Below are positions 1 to 6,218 of a DNA stretch of 7,863 nucleotides, piece by piece. The stretch's first letter is position 1; every line of letters starts with the position of its first letter. A program made the position numbers and the translations under genes. The notes below the pieces were generated by a model. It was given only the letters and a program-made list of their open reading frames with translations. It searched no databases and was not told the DNA's origin. Source of the stretch: an uncultured Bacilli bacterium (lineage in GTDB: Bacteria; Bacillota_I; Bacilli_A; RF39; UBA660); NCBI GenBank assembly GCA_947630515.1, contig CANRHY010000042.1, forward strand, positions 1-7,863, given 5' to 3'.

Positions 1-566
1 TAAAAGAAATCTTAAGTTTATCTTATTGGAAAGAAGAGAGATTTAAAAACCTTTTAACACCTAATATATGGCATAAAAGTCCTAATGAAATAGAAGAAAT
101 CTTAAGTTTACCTTACTGGGAAGAAGAAAAATTCCAACCACTTTTAACATCAACTATATGGAATATAAAATCTAGCGAAATAAAAAATATACTATCTTTA
201 CCATATTGGGATAATCCAAAATTCCAATCACTTTTAACGCCAACGATATGGCTTAGTAATTCAAAAAAAATAGAAGAAATTTTAAGTTTATCTTATTGGA
301 AAGAAGAGAGATTTAAAAACCTTTTAACACCTAATATATGGCACAAAAGCCCTAATGAAATAGAAGAAATCTTAAGTTTACCTTACTGGGAAGAAGATAA
401 GTATTTACCTCTTTTAACATCAACTATATGGCATAAAAGTCCTAATGAAATAGAAGAAATTTTAAGTTTACCTTATTGGGGTGATATAAAATATGAACAT
501 TTATTAACATCAAGTATATGGTCACTTAATGCTAAACATATAACTGAAGTAATAGAACTATTTAAG
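1..566 (+). repeat. 90-bp coding tandem repeat array, paralog A (at least 6 units)
   Basis: Tandem units have an exact 90-bp period, measured from the YW tryptophan codons at 27, 117, 207, 297, 387 and 477. The array is truncated by the window edge. Units 1 and 4 (270 bp apart) encode the same residues and differ at only about four bases over roughly 126 bp. The residues after IW are HK, NI, LS, HK, HK and SL in order; the last belongs to the unit that leads into the C-terminal cap. Confidence 0.9.
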
Positions 567-779
567 AGTTTAAATATAGAAGATTATTTAACACCTGCGG
601 TGCTTCATAAAAGTGCAAAGAAACTTAAAGCATTAATGTTATATTGCCAAGATAATAGAATTTCAGTAATAGATAATGGCAAATTAAATTCGATATTTAG
701 TTATCCACTTGGGGCATTAAAGAAAGCATATGGAATAGATATAAAACTATTAATGAAAGAATATGAAAGGGTGTTATAA
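1..779 (+). CDS. 30-residue-repeat solenoid protein, paralog A (5' end missing)
   Basis: An open frame enters from the left edge (first whole codon at base 3) and stops at TAA 777-779, giving 258 visible residues. It contains at least six 30-residue units built on LLTxxIW, then I..IL.L[PS]YW, then K/R-F/Y. The IW tryptophan codons fall at 69, 159, 249, 339, 429 and 519, exactly 90 bp apart. After the last unit comes an ~80-residue C-terminal cap (ITEVIELFKSLNIEDYL, LHKSAKKLKALMLYC, then KKAYGID). The protein is rich in K, E, L and I with many predicted amphipathic helices and shows no signal peptide or membrane segment, so a cytoplasmic alpha-solenoid is likely. The 1-126 segment recurs almost unchanged at 271-396, a recent internal duplication. 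The next paralog starts 4 bases after the stop, so they are probably co-transcribed. No function is recognised; the missing start prevents counting all units. Confidence 0.85.
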   Translation, partial: KEILSLSYWKEERFKNLLTPNIWHKSPNEIEEILSLPYWEEEKFQPLLTSTIWNIKSSEIKNILSLPYWDNPKFQSLLTPTIWLSNSKKIEEILSLSYWKEERFKNLLTPNIWHKSPNEIEEILSLPYWEEDKYLPLLTSTIWHKSPNEIEEILSLPYWGDIKYEHLLTSSIWSLNAKHITEVIELFKSLNIEDYLTPAVLHKSAKKLKALMLYCQDNRISVIDNGKLNSIFSYPLGALKKAYGIDIKLLMKEYERVL

Positions 780-783
780 CATT

Positions 784-1755
784 ATGAATAATTTAGAATA
801 TGAACTTATAAAAAAGTTATTAAAAGAAAGACATTTGGAGCATTTGGACTGTGAATATTTAAAATGTAGAAAATATAAATTCGTAATAAATGTTTTGGAT
901 ATGGAAGAGTGGAAAAATGAAAAATTCAAGCCATTACTTACTTCAACGATATGGAATTATAATATTAATAAAATAAAAAAGATATTAAGTTTACCATATT
1001 GGAAAGAAGAAAAATTCAAGCCACTTTTAACACCTAATATATGGCATAAAAGTTCAAGTGAAATAGAAGAAATTTTAAGTTTACCTTACTGGGAAGAAGA
1101 AAAGTTTAAACCGCTTTTAACATCATCAATATGGCATAAAAGTTTGAGTGAAATAAATGAAATTTTAAGTTTGCCTTATTGGAAAGAAGAGAAGTTTGAG
1201 CCTCTATTAACATCAAGCATATGGTTTAGTAGTTCAAAAAGAATAAAAGATGTATTAAGTTTGCCTTATTGGAAAGAAGACAAATTTAAGCCGCTTTTAA
1301 CTCCGACTATATGGCACAAAAGCCCTTGCGAAATAAAAGAAACTTTAGATTTACCATATTGGAAAGAGGATAAGTATCTACACCTTTTAACATCATCAAT
1401 ATGGCTTAGTAATATAAAGAAAATAAAAGAAATACTAAGTCTGCCTTATTGGAAAGATATAAAATATGAACATTTATTAACATCAAGTATATGGTCACTT
1501 AGTGCTAAACATATAACAGAGTTAATAGAACTATTTAAAAGTTTAAATATAGAAGATTATTTAACACCTTCAGTGCTCCATAAAAGTGCAAAGCAACTTA
1601 AAGCATTAATGTTATATTGCCAAGATAATAGAATTTCAGTAATAGATAATGGCAAATTAAATTCGATATTTAGTTATCCACTTGGGGCACTAAAGAAAGC
1701 ATATGGAATAGATATAAAACTATTAATGAAAGAATATGAAAGGGTGTTAAAATGA
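784..1755 (+). CDS. 30-residue-repeat solenoid protein, paralog B
   Basis: This is a 323-residue protein. I start it at ATG 784 rather than the in-frame ATG at 763, because the 763 start lies inside paralog A and the sequence from 784 (MNNLEYELIKKLLKERHLEH) matches the starts of paralogs C and D. An AGGGTG stretch at 768-773 is the likely, rather distant, ribosome site. The layout is an N-terminal cap (residues 1-42), seven 30-residue LLTxxIW/LPYW units (about 43-252) and a C-terminal cap (about 253-323). The C-terminal 170 bp is nearly identical to that of paralog A. There is no signal peptide or membrane segment. The stop TGA overlaps the start of the next gene as ATGA, indicating translational coupling. 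The family and function are not recognised; an alpha-solenoid fold is inferred from the helix-turn-helix periodicity. Confidence 0.88.
   Translation: MNNLEYELIKKLLKERHLEHLDCEYLKCRKYKFVINVLDMEEWKNEKFKPLLTSTIWNYNINKIKKILSLPYWKEEKFKPLLTPNIWHKSSSEIEEILSLPYWEEEKFKPLLTSSIWHKSLSEINEILSLPYWKEEKFEPLLTSSIWFSSSKRIKDVLSLPYWKEDKFKPLLTPTIWHKSPCEIKETLDLPYWKEDKYLHLLTSSIWLSNIKKIKEILSLPYWKDIKYEHLLTSSIWSLSAKHITELIELFKSLNIEDYLTPSVLHKSAKQLKALMLYCQDNRISVIDNGKLNSIFSYPLGALKKAYGIDIKLLMKEYERVLK
910..1539 (+). repeat. 90-bp coding tandem repeat array, paralog B (7 units)
   Basis: Seven units have an exact 90-bp period; IW tryptophan codons lie at 952, 1042, 1132, 1222, 1312, 1402 and 1492. The MEEW in the N-terminal cap (Trp at 910) is in phase with the PYW of later units, so the cap blends into the array. 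The two residues after IW are NY, HK, HK, FS, HK, LS and SL in order. There are no indels between units. Confidence 0.9.
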
Positions 1756-2051
1756 AGTATTTAGAAAGTTTATTAGATACAGAATATATAGATGATATAT
1801 ATGAAATTTATGATGAAGATTTTTTAAGTGCATTAGATAATGATAATGTAAAAAGAATAGTAGAATATTTAAAAGATAATGGTGTGTATTATTACTCTGA
1901 TATAATAACTAATTATTTAGATTTATTTATGTTAGATTATAATGAATTTATAAATAAATTTGAAAAATTAAAATTAGAACATACACATTTAATAGAACTT
2001 TTAGGCTGTAAAATGGATTTGTTAGAAAGTATGAGGGAAAGTTATGAATAA
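1752..2051 (+). CDS. Small acidic protein of unknown function, embedded in the repeat-protein operon
   Basis: This 99-residue protein is strongly acidic, with about 24 Asp/Glu against 9 Lys/Arg. It is Tyr- and Leu-rich, looks all-helical, and has no signal peptide or membrane span. It does not carry the LLTxxIW unit. The start ATG 1752 overlaps the previous stop (ATGA) and has AGGGTG at 1741-1746, five bases upstream. Its 3' end overlaps the next paralog by 8 bases (2044-2051), so translation is coupled on both sides and it is very probably a real gene. The stretch from VEYLKDNGV through FEKLK (about residues 37-74) has the helix-Gly-helix rhythm of one or two mTERF-like helical motifs, but this is only a visual impression. 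It could be a partner or regulator of the basic/neutral solenoid proteins. The function is unknown. Confidence 0.8.
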   Translation: MKYLESLLDTEYIDDIYEIYDEDFLSALDNDNVKRIVEYLKDNGVYYYSDIITNYLDLFMLDYNEFINKFEKLKLEHTHLIELLGCKMDLLESMRESYE

Positions 2052-2652
2052 TTTAGAATATGAACTTATAAAAAAGTTATTAAAAGAAAGACATTTAGAG
2101 CATTTGGACTGTGCATATTTAAAGAAAATATCATATGAATTTGCACTTAATGTTTTAGACATGGAAGAGTGGAAAGAAGAAAAGCTTCAATTACTATCAA
2201 CTCCAACTATATGGAATGAAAATACTAATGAAATAAAAGAAGTGTTAAGTTTACCATATTGGGAAGAAGAGAAGTTTAAGTATCTTTTAACACCATCTAT
2301 ATGGAATAAAAAATCTAGTGAAATAAAGGAAATATTAAGTTTGCCTTACTGGGAAGAGGAAAAATTTAAACCACTATTAACTTCAAGTGTATGGCCACTT
2401 AATGCTCAACATATAACAGAAGTAATAGAACTATTTAAAAGTTTAAATATAGAAGATTATTTAAATTCTGCAGTACTTTATAAAAGTTTAAAACAAATTA
2501 AAGCATTAGTGTTATATTGTTATGATAATAGAATTTCTCTAATAGTAAAGGGCAAATTAAATCCGATATTTAGTTATTCACCTAAGGCACTAAAGAAAGC
2601 ATATGGAATAGATCTTAAGTTGTTAGTAAAAGAGTATGAAATGGTATTATAA
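2044..2652 (+). CDS. 30-residue-repeat solenoid protein, paralog C (short form)
   Basis: This 202-residue protein is the shortest of the four paralogs. Its N-terminal cap is almost identical to that of paralog B (about two base changes in the first 80 bp). It is followed by three units only (IW/VW Trp codons at 2212, 2302 and 2392) and the shared C-terminal cap (IEDYLNSAVL, then KKAYGID). Start ATG 2044 has GAGGG at 2033-2037, six bases upstream, inside the end of the previous gene, with an 8-base overlap. The C-terminal cap resembles paralog D more than A and B: the DNA for the last ~15 codons shares long identical blocks with D. The first unit reads LSTPTIW instead of LLT. The caps are intact, so it looks like a functional short version rather than a decayed gene. 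The function is not recognised. Confidence 0.87.
   Translation: MNNLEYELIKKLLKERHLEHLDCAYLKKISYEFALNVLDMEEWKEEKLQLLSTPTIWNENTNEIKEVLSLPYWEEEKFKYLLTPSIWNKKSSEIKEILSLPYWEEEKFKPLLTSSVWPLNAQHITEVIELFKSLNIEDYLNSAVLYKSLKQIKALVLYCYDNRISLIVKGKLNPIFSYSPKALKKAYGIDLKLLVKEYEMVL
2170..2439 (+). repeat. 90-bp coding tandem repeat array, paralog C (3 units)
   Basis: Three units have an exact 90-bp period, from the MEEW Trp codon at 2170. The residues after IW/VW are NE, NK and PL. The last has VW in place of IW and the PLNAQH form of the cap-proximal unit. Confidence 0.88.
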
Positions 2653-2653
2653 A

Positions 2654-2657
2654 GGAG
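2654..2657 (+). promoter_or_regulatory. Shine-Dalgarno site of paralog D
   Basis: GGAG lies seven bases before ATG 2665, in the only clear gap (12 bases) between genes of this operon. It is the strongest ribosome site in the repeat-gene cluster and fixes the start of paralog D. Confidence 0.75.
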
Positions 2658-2664
2658 CAACATT

Positions 2665-3732
2665 ATGAATAATGTAGAATATGAACTTATAAAAAAGTTA
2701 TTAAAGGAAAGACATTTGGAGCATTTGGATTGTGAATATTTAAAATATAGAAGGGCATATAAATTTGTCCTTAATGTTTTGGATATGGAAGAGTGGGAAG
2801 ATGAAAGATTCAAGCCCCTTTTAACATCAGGCATATGGATGAGTAATTCAGAAAAAATAAAAAAAATCTTAGGCTTACCATATTGGGAAGAAGCAAAGTT
2901 TAGAAATCTTTTAACATCAACAATTTGGAATAATGATTCTAATGAAATAGAAGGAATTTTAAGTTTACCATATTGGGAAGAAAAAAAATTTGAACCACTT
3001 TTAACATCAAGTATATGGCTTAAGAATTCTACTGAAATAAAAGAAATTTTAAATTTACCATACTGGGATGATCCAAAATTCAAGCCCCTTTTAACACCAA
3101 CTATATGGCTTAAGAAGTCTAGCGAAATAAAAAGAATCTTGAGTTTACCATATTGGGAAGAAAAAAGATTTGGGTCCCTTTTAACACCTAGTATATGGCT
3201 TAAGAATTCTACTGAAATAAAAGAAATTTTAAGTTTACCATATTGGGATAATCCAAAATTCAAGCCTCTTTTAACACCAACTATATGGCTTAAGAAGTCT
3301 AGCGAAATAAAAAAAATCTTAAGTTTACCATATTGGGGAGAAAAAAAATTTGAGTTCCTTTTAACATCAGGTATATGGCATAAAAATTCAAATGAAATAA
3401 AGGAAATTTTAAATTTACCATATTGGAATTATACTAAATATGAACACTTATTAACATCAAGTATATGGACACTTAAAGCTAATCATATAATTGAAGTAAT
3501 AGAACTATTTAAGAGTTTAAATATAGAAGATTATTTAAATCCTTCAGTACTTCATAAAAGCGTAAAGCAAATTCAAGCGTTAGTATTATACTGTCATGAT
3601 AATAGAATTACACTAATAGATAAAGGTAAATTAAATCCAATGTTTAGTTATACACCAGCAGAATTAAAGAGAGTCTATGGAGTGGATCTTAAGTTGTTAG
3701 TAAAAGAGTATGAAAAGGTTTTGAAAATATGA
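2665..3732 (+). CDS. 30-residue-repeat solenoid protein, paralog D (long form)
   Basis: At 355 residues this is the longest complete member. The N-terminal cap (1-43, MNNVEYELIKKLLKERHLEH) is followed by eight 30-residue units (about 44-283) and the C-terminal cap (about 284-355, NIEDYLNPSVL to the end). IW Trp codons lie at 2836 and every 90 bp up to 3466. Units 3-4 (LKNSTE, LKKSSE) recur as units 5-6, a 180-bp block copied with few changes. GGAG sits seven bases upstream of the start. The stop TGA at 3730-3732 lies inside the 5' arm of the terminator hairpin, so this is the last gene of the cluster. A long opposite-strand frame across this gene is a by-product of the 90-bp (multiple of three) period. 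The function is unknown; the solenoid fold is inferred. Confidence 0.88.
   Translation: MNNVEYELIKKLLKERHLEHLDCEYLKYRRAYKFVLNVLDMEEWEDERFKPLLTSGIWMSNSEKIKKILGLPYWEEAKFRNLLTSTIWNNDSNEIEGILSLPYWEEKKFEPLLTSSIWLKNSTEIKEILNLPYWDDPKFKPLLTPTIWLKKSSEIKRILSLPYWEEKRFGSLLTPSIWLKNSTEIKEILSLPYWDNPKFKPLLTPTIWLKKSSEIKKILSLPYWGEKKFEFLLTSGIWHKNSNEIKEILNLPYWNYTKYEHLLTSSIWTLKANHIIEVIELFKSLNIEDYLNPSVLHKSVKQIQALVLYCHDNRITLIDKGKLNPMFSYTPAELKRVYGVDLKLLVKEYEKVLKI
2794..3513 (+). repeat. 90-bp coding tandem repeat array, paralog D (8 units, with a 180-bp higher-order repeat)
   Basis: Eight units have an exact 90-bp period from the MEEW Trp codon at 2794. The residues after IW are MS, NN, LK, LK, LK, LK, HK and TL. 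A higher-order 180-bp duplication is visible: 3010-3156 matches 3190-3336 with about six differences over roughly 147 bp. Confidence 0.9.
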
Positions 3733-3770
3733 GATAAAGGGTTATCTCATATTTACTTTTTTTGTTTTTT
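3725..3770 (+). terminator. Rho-independent terminator of the repeat-protein operon
   Basis: A perfect 13-bp stem (3725-3737 with 3742-3754; core ATATGAGATAA/TTATCTCATAT) closes an AGGG loop at 3738-3741. It is followed by a T-rich tail with seven Ts at 3757-3763 and six at 3765-3770. The stem includes the stop codon of paralog D. Confidence 0.9.
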
Positions 3771-3780
3771 CTTTTATAAT
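3752..3780 (+). promoter_or_regulatory. Sigma-70/SigA-type promoter of the envelope operon
   Basis: A perfect -10 TATAAT lies at 3775-3780, with a partial -35 TTTACT at 3752-3757 (four of six to consensus) and a 17-base spacer. The -35 overlaps the end of the preceding terminator hairpin. The expected transcription start is near 3787, leaving a leader of only about 10 bases before ATG 3798. Confidence 0.65.
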
Positions 3781-3797
3781 TTATGTAGGTGTTATAA

Positions 3798-4811
3798 ATG
3801 AGAATAGGATATATGTTTAAAAAAATTAAAAATGCTAATTATAAAGAATATTATAACCGCGCTAAAGAGATAGCTAAAAAGATAAATAAAAGTACTTTTT
3901 ATGTTCTTTTTGATATGGCTAAATGTGCAATTTTATATGGTAGTGGTTATATGGATTATTTTGAGTTTGAGTTTTATCTTTTAAATAAAAGTGAAAGAAA
4001 GACTTATATAACTGGAAGATATAATAATGAGATAATTAGAAAGTATAATAAGAAAGAAGATTGGGATAAGTTTAGTGATAAAGTAAAGTTTAATAATTTA
4101 TTTAAAGATTATTTAAATAGGGGATTTTTAGACCTTAGAAGTGTTAGTTTTAAAGAGTTTGAAAGTTTTATAGAAGGTAAAAGTAAGATTGTAGTTAAAC
4201 CTATAAATGGTTCTGGTGGAAAAGGTGTAGAAGTAATAGAATTAGATAGTGAAAAGATGAAGAATGAATATAATGTTTTAAAGATATATAATTCTATTAT
4301 TAAGAATGAACAATTTTTAGTAGAAGACTTTATAGTACAACATGAAGAGATGAGTAAATTATATGGTGGTAGTGTAAATGGTGTTAGAGTTTTATCTTTC
4401 TTAGATGACCAAGGAGAAACTCATATTATGAATGTTATTTTAAGAATTGGGCATAATGGAAGTGTTGACAATTTTAGTAGTGGAGGTATGTATACTTTTG
4501 TAAATAAAGAGGGTAAAGTATTTGTACCTGCGATTGATGAAGACGGGCATATTTATAATAAACACCCTAAGACACTCACTCCTATTGTAGGGTTTAAAGT
4601 TCCTAATTACGATAAATTAGAAGGGTATGTTAAAGAGCTATGTAAAGTAGTGCCAACTGTTAGATATGTCGGTTGGGATTTAGCTGTTACAAAAGATGGG
4701 TTTGTTTTACTTGAAGGTAATGAATACCCTGGAATATTTCAAGTTAAACCAAGTATTAGTGGAATTAAGACTGGAGATTTAGTAAAATATAGAAAATATA
4801 TGGATATTTAG
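3798..4811 (+). CDS. ATP-grasp enzyme, sugar-transfer-associated (ATPgrasp_ST-like)
   Basis: This is a 337-residue soluble protein. The ATP-grasp signature is visible: the nucleotide-binding strand VVKP (Lys134) with the glycine-rich loop GSGGKG (138-143), VEDF around 175-178, NGVRVLSFL (194-202), DNFSSGGM (224-231), and the metal-site region YVGWDLA (290-296) leading into LLEGNEYPG (304-312). Family members couple ATP hydrolysis to formation of an amide- or ester-type bond through an acyl phosphate. This subgroup is usually found near cell-surface polysaccharide genes, so decoration of an envelope polymer is an inference; the substrate is not readable. AGGTG at 3787-3791, six bases before ATG, supports the start; an alternative is ATG 3813 (Met6), preceded by AGG. 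It is first in a four-gene operon. Confidence 0.82.
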   Translation: MRIGYMFKKIKNANYKEYYNRAKEIAKKINKSTFYVLFDMAKCAILYGSGYMDYFEFEFYLLNKSERKTYITGRYNNEIIRKYNKKEDWDKFSDKVKFNNLFKDYLNRGFLDLRSVSFKEFESFIEGKSKIVVKPINGSGGKGVEVIELDSEKMKNEYNVLKIYNSIIKNEQFLVEDFIVQHEEMSKLYGGSVNGVRVLSFLDDQGETHIMNVILRIGHNGSVDNFSSGGMYTFVNKEGKVFVPAIDEDGHIYNKHPKTLTPIVGFKVPNYDKLEGYVKELCKVVPTVRYVGWDLAVTKDGFVLLEGNEYPGIFQVKPSISGIKTGDLVKYRKYMDI

Positions 4812-4816
4812 GTGAT
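4810..4816 (+). promoter_or_regulatory. Shine-Dalgarno site deciding the ZIP start
   Basis: AGGTGAT overlaps the stop of the ATP-grasp gene and sits about five bases before ATG 4821. It leaves the in-frame GTG at 4812 inside the ribosome site itself, so 4821 is the better start. Confidence 0.75.
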
Positions 4817-4820
4817 AGTT

Positions 4821-5573
4821 ATGAATTTATTAATTGTATTACTTCTTGGTATAGTTTCAATTTTCTTTTTGTTAATTGGTACTTTGATTGTGTTTTCTTT
4901 AAAAAATAATAAGAAAATAGTTACTTTTAGTGTATCTTTAGGATTTATTGTATTAATACTTTTGGGTATTTTTCATTTGATACCTGATGCTTATTCATTT
5001 TTTAGAAGTGAGTGTAGTAAAGTAAGTAGTATTTTATATATAATTATAGTATCATTAATTGGATTTATAGTAGTGTTAATATTAGATAAATTTAGTGGAC
5101 ATCATCATGAACATGAGAAGAAAGAAAGTGAACATTTTAAGCATATTAGTTTAATTACTTGTATATTTCTAGTAGTTCACAATTTTATAGAGGGTATGAC
5201 TCTTTATGGAACTGTTTTAGTTAGTTATGATTTAGCAGCTATGCTTACTTTAGGAATAGGACTTCATAATATTCCTTTAGGACTTACTTTAAGTAGTACT
5301 TATAGTAAAAATCATAGTAAAATTCAAACTTTTCTTTTTGTGACTTTAATAGGACTTTCTTATTTAGTGGGTGCATTAATTTCGTATAAGTTTAGTTATT
5401 TATTAGATAGAGAAGTTATTATGGGTATTATTTTAATGATTACTTTTGGTATGATTATGTATATAGCTATTTTTGAATTTTTACCTGTAATTAAAGAAAG
5501 TAATTTGAAATCTATGAAATATTTAGGGTTTATAGTAGGAATAATTACTATGGTAATTACATTATTTTTATAG
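4821..5573 (+). CDS. ZIP-family divalent metal (zinc/iron) transporter
   Basis: This 250-residue integral membrane protein probably has eight membrane segments. ZIP hallmarks are present: HLIPDA at 52-57 at the end of an early helix; a cytoplasm-type His-rich loop, GHHHEHE, at 93-99; HNFIEG at 120-125 in the metal-binding helix; and GIGLHNIPLGL at 145-155 with the second His-Asn pair (149-150). These are the transport-site residues of TM4 and TM5 in ZIP proteins, which usually import Zn, Fe or Mn down a gradient. The metal cannot be told from sequence. I start at ATG 4821, since the upstream GTG 4812 would fall within the Shine-Dalgarno site, and the choice gives the same 9-base gap as the other operon junctions. 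It may supply metal to the neighbouring envelope enzymes, but that is inference. No metal-regulator operator is visible. Confidence 0.88.
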   Translation: MNLLIVLLLGIVSIFFLLIGTLIVFSLKNNKKIVTFSVSLGFIVLILLGIFHLIPDAYSFFRSECSKVSSILYIIIVSLIGFIVVLILDKFSGHHHEHEKKESEHFKHISLITCIFLVVHNFIEGMTLYGTVLVSYDLAAMLTLGIGLHNIPLGLTLSSTYSKNHSKIQTFLFVTLIGLSYLVGALISYKFSYLLDREVIMGIILMITFGMIMYIAIFEFLPVIKESNLKSMKYLGFIVGIITMVITLFL

Positions 5574-5582
5574 GAGGGGTAT

Positions 5583-6209
5583 ATGTTAAAAGACTTTTTA
5601 TATAAATCTAGGTATTATTTAATAGCATTACTACTCTTTATTATATTATGTGTTATTGTAAGTTCTACTTTGATGGATAAAGTATTATATATAGATTTAA
5701 AAGTAATGGATTATATACGTGATAATTTAGTAAATGATAAGTTAACAGTTTTCTTTAAAATAGTGACTAATTTAGGTAGTGTATGGTTTTTTGTAGGTGC
5801 TTTAATTTTAATGCTTGTGGTTATTAAAGATAAGAGATATTTTTCTTGGAGTAGTAGGTGTTTAATTACAACTTATTTATGTAGTGTAGCGCTTAAGAAT
5901 ATTTTTAGAAGAGAAAGACCTCTTAGTAATTTAATAGAAAAGCCTTTTGATTTTGCTTTTCCAAGTGGACATACTATGTGTAGTGTAGCATTTTTTGGAA
6001 TTTTAATGTTTATAGTGTTAAGAAGAGTTAAAAATAAACCACTAAAGATATTTTTAGTAACTTTACTTAGTTTAATAATTTTGATAGTACCATTTTCTAG
6101 GCTTTATTTGGGGGTACATTATTTATCAGATGTCGTATGTGGGTTTATATGTGGGCTTTTATGTTTGCTTATGTTTGTTAATTATGTTAAAATAAAGAAG
6201 GAATTTTAA
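5583..6209 (+). CDS. PAP2-family membrane phosphatase, probable undecaprenyl-pyrophosphate phosphatase
   Basis: This 208-residue membrane protein has all three PAP2 (phosphatidic acid phosphatase type 2) motifs: K105-x6-R112-P113, then P127-S-G-H130, then S172-R-x5-H179-x3-D183. His130 and His179 would be the catalytic pair and Asp183 the charge relay. Hydrophobic segments surround the motifs (about 11-30, 68-82, 134-147, 157-171 and 185-200), with the active site expected on the outer face. Family members hydrolyse lipid phosphates; the BcrC/PgpB-type members convert undecaprenyl pyrophosphate to undecaprenyl phosphate. The adjacent DUF368 gene favours that role here, though phosphatidylglycerophosphate or phosphatidate are possible substrates. 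A strong AGGAGG at 5572-5577 overlaps the previous stop, five bases before ATG. All motif residues are intact. Confidence 0.87.
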   Translation: MLKDFLYKSRYYLIALLLFIILCVIVSSTLMDKVLYIDLKVMDYIRDNLVNDKLTVFFKIVTNLGSVWFFVGALILMLVVIKDKRYFSWSSRCLITTYLCSVALKNIFRRERPLSNLIEKPFDFAFPSGHTMCSVAFFGILMFIVLRRVKNKPLKIFLVTLLSLIILIVPFSRLYLGVHYLSDVVCGFICGLLCLLMFVNYVKIKKEF

Positions 6210-6218
6210 GGAGAGTTT

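Noticed and set aside
763..783. Upstream start for paralog B at ATG 763
   Set aside because: It would add seven residues encoded within the end of paralog A, and paralogs C and D begin at the position equal to ATG 784.
2574..3263. 229-codon open frame on the - strand
   Set aside because: It lies antisense to paralogs C and D and owes its length to the 90-bp period, which keeps one stop-free phase open in every unit. It has no independent start signal, and the repeated antisense residues simply mirror the real repeats.
1..3513. CRISPR-like or intergenic satellite array
   Set aside because: The repeats are 90 bp, contiguous without spacers, fully in frame inside genes, and vary mainly in ways that keep the protein frame.
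27..3513. True TALE homologs
   Set aside because: The shared LTP-like phrase and variable pair are suggestive, but the unit is 30 rather than 33-35 residues and the rest of the TALE consensus is absent.
1753..3732. Alternative genetic code with TGA as Trp
   Set aside because: All Trp in the repeats and other genes use TGG, and TGA stops coincide with a gene overlap (1753-1755) and a terminator stem (3730-3732).
4812..4820. GTG start for the ZIP transporter
   Set aside because: The GTG lies inside the AGGTGAT ribosome site that serves ATG 4821, and has no ribosome site of its own.
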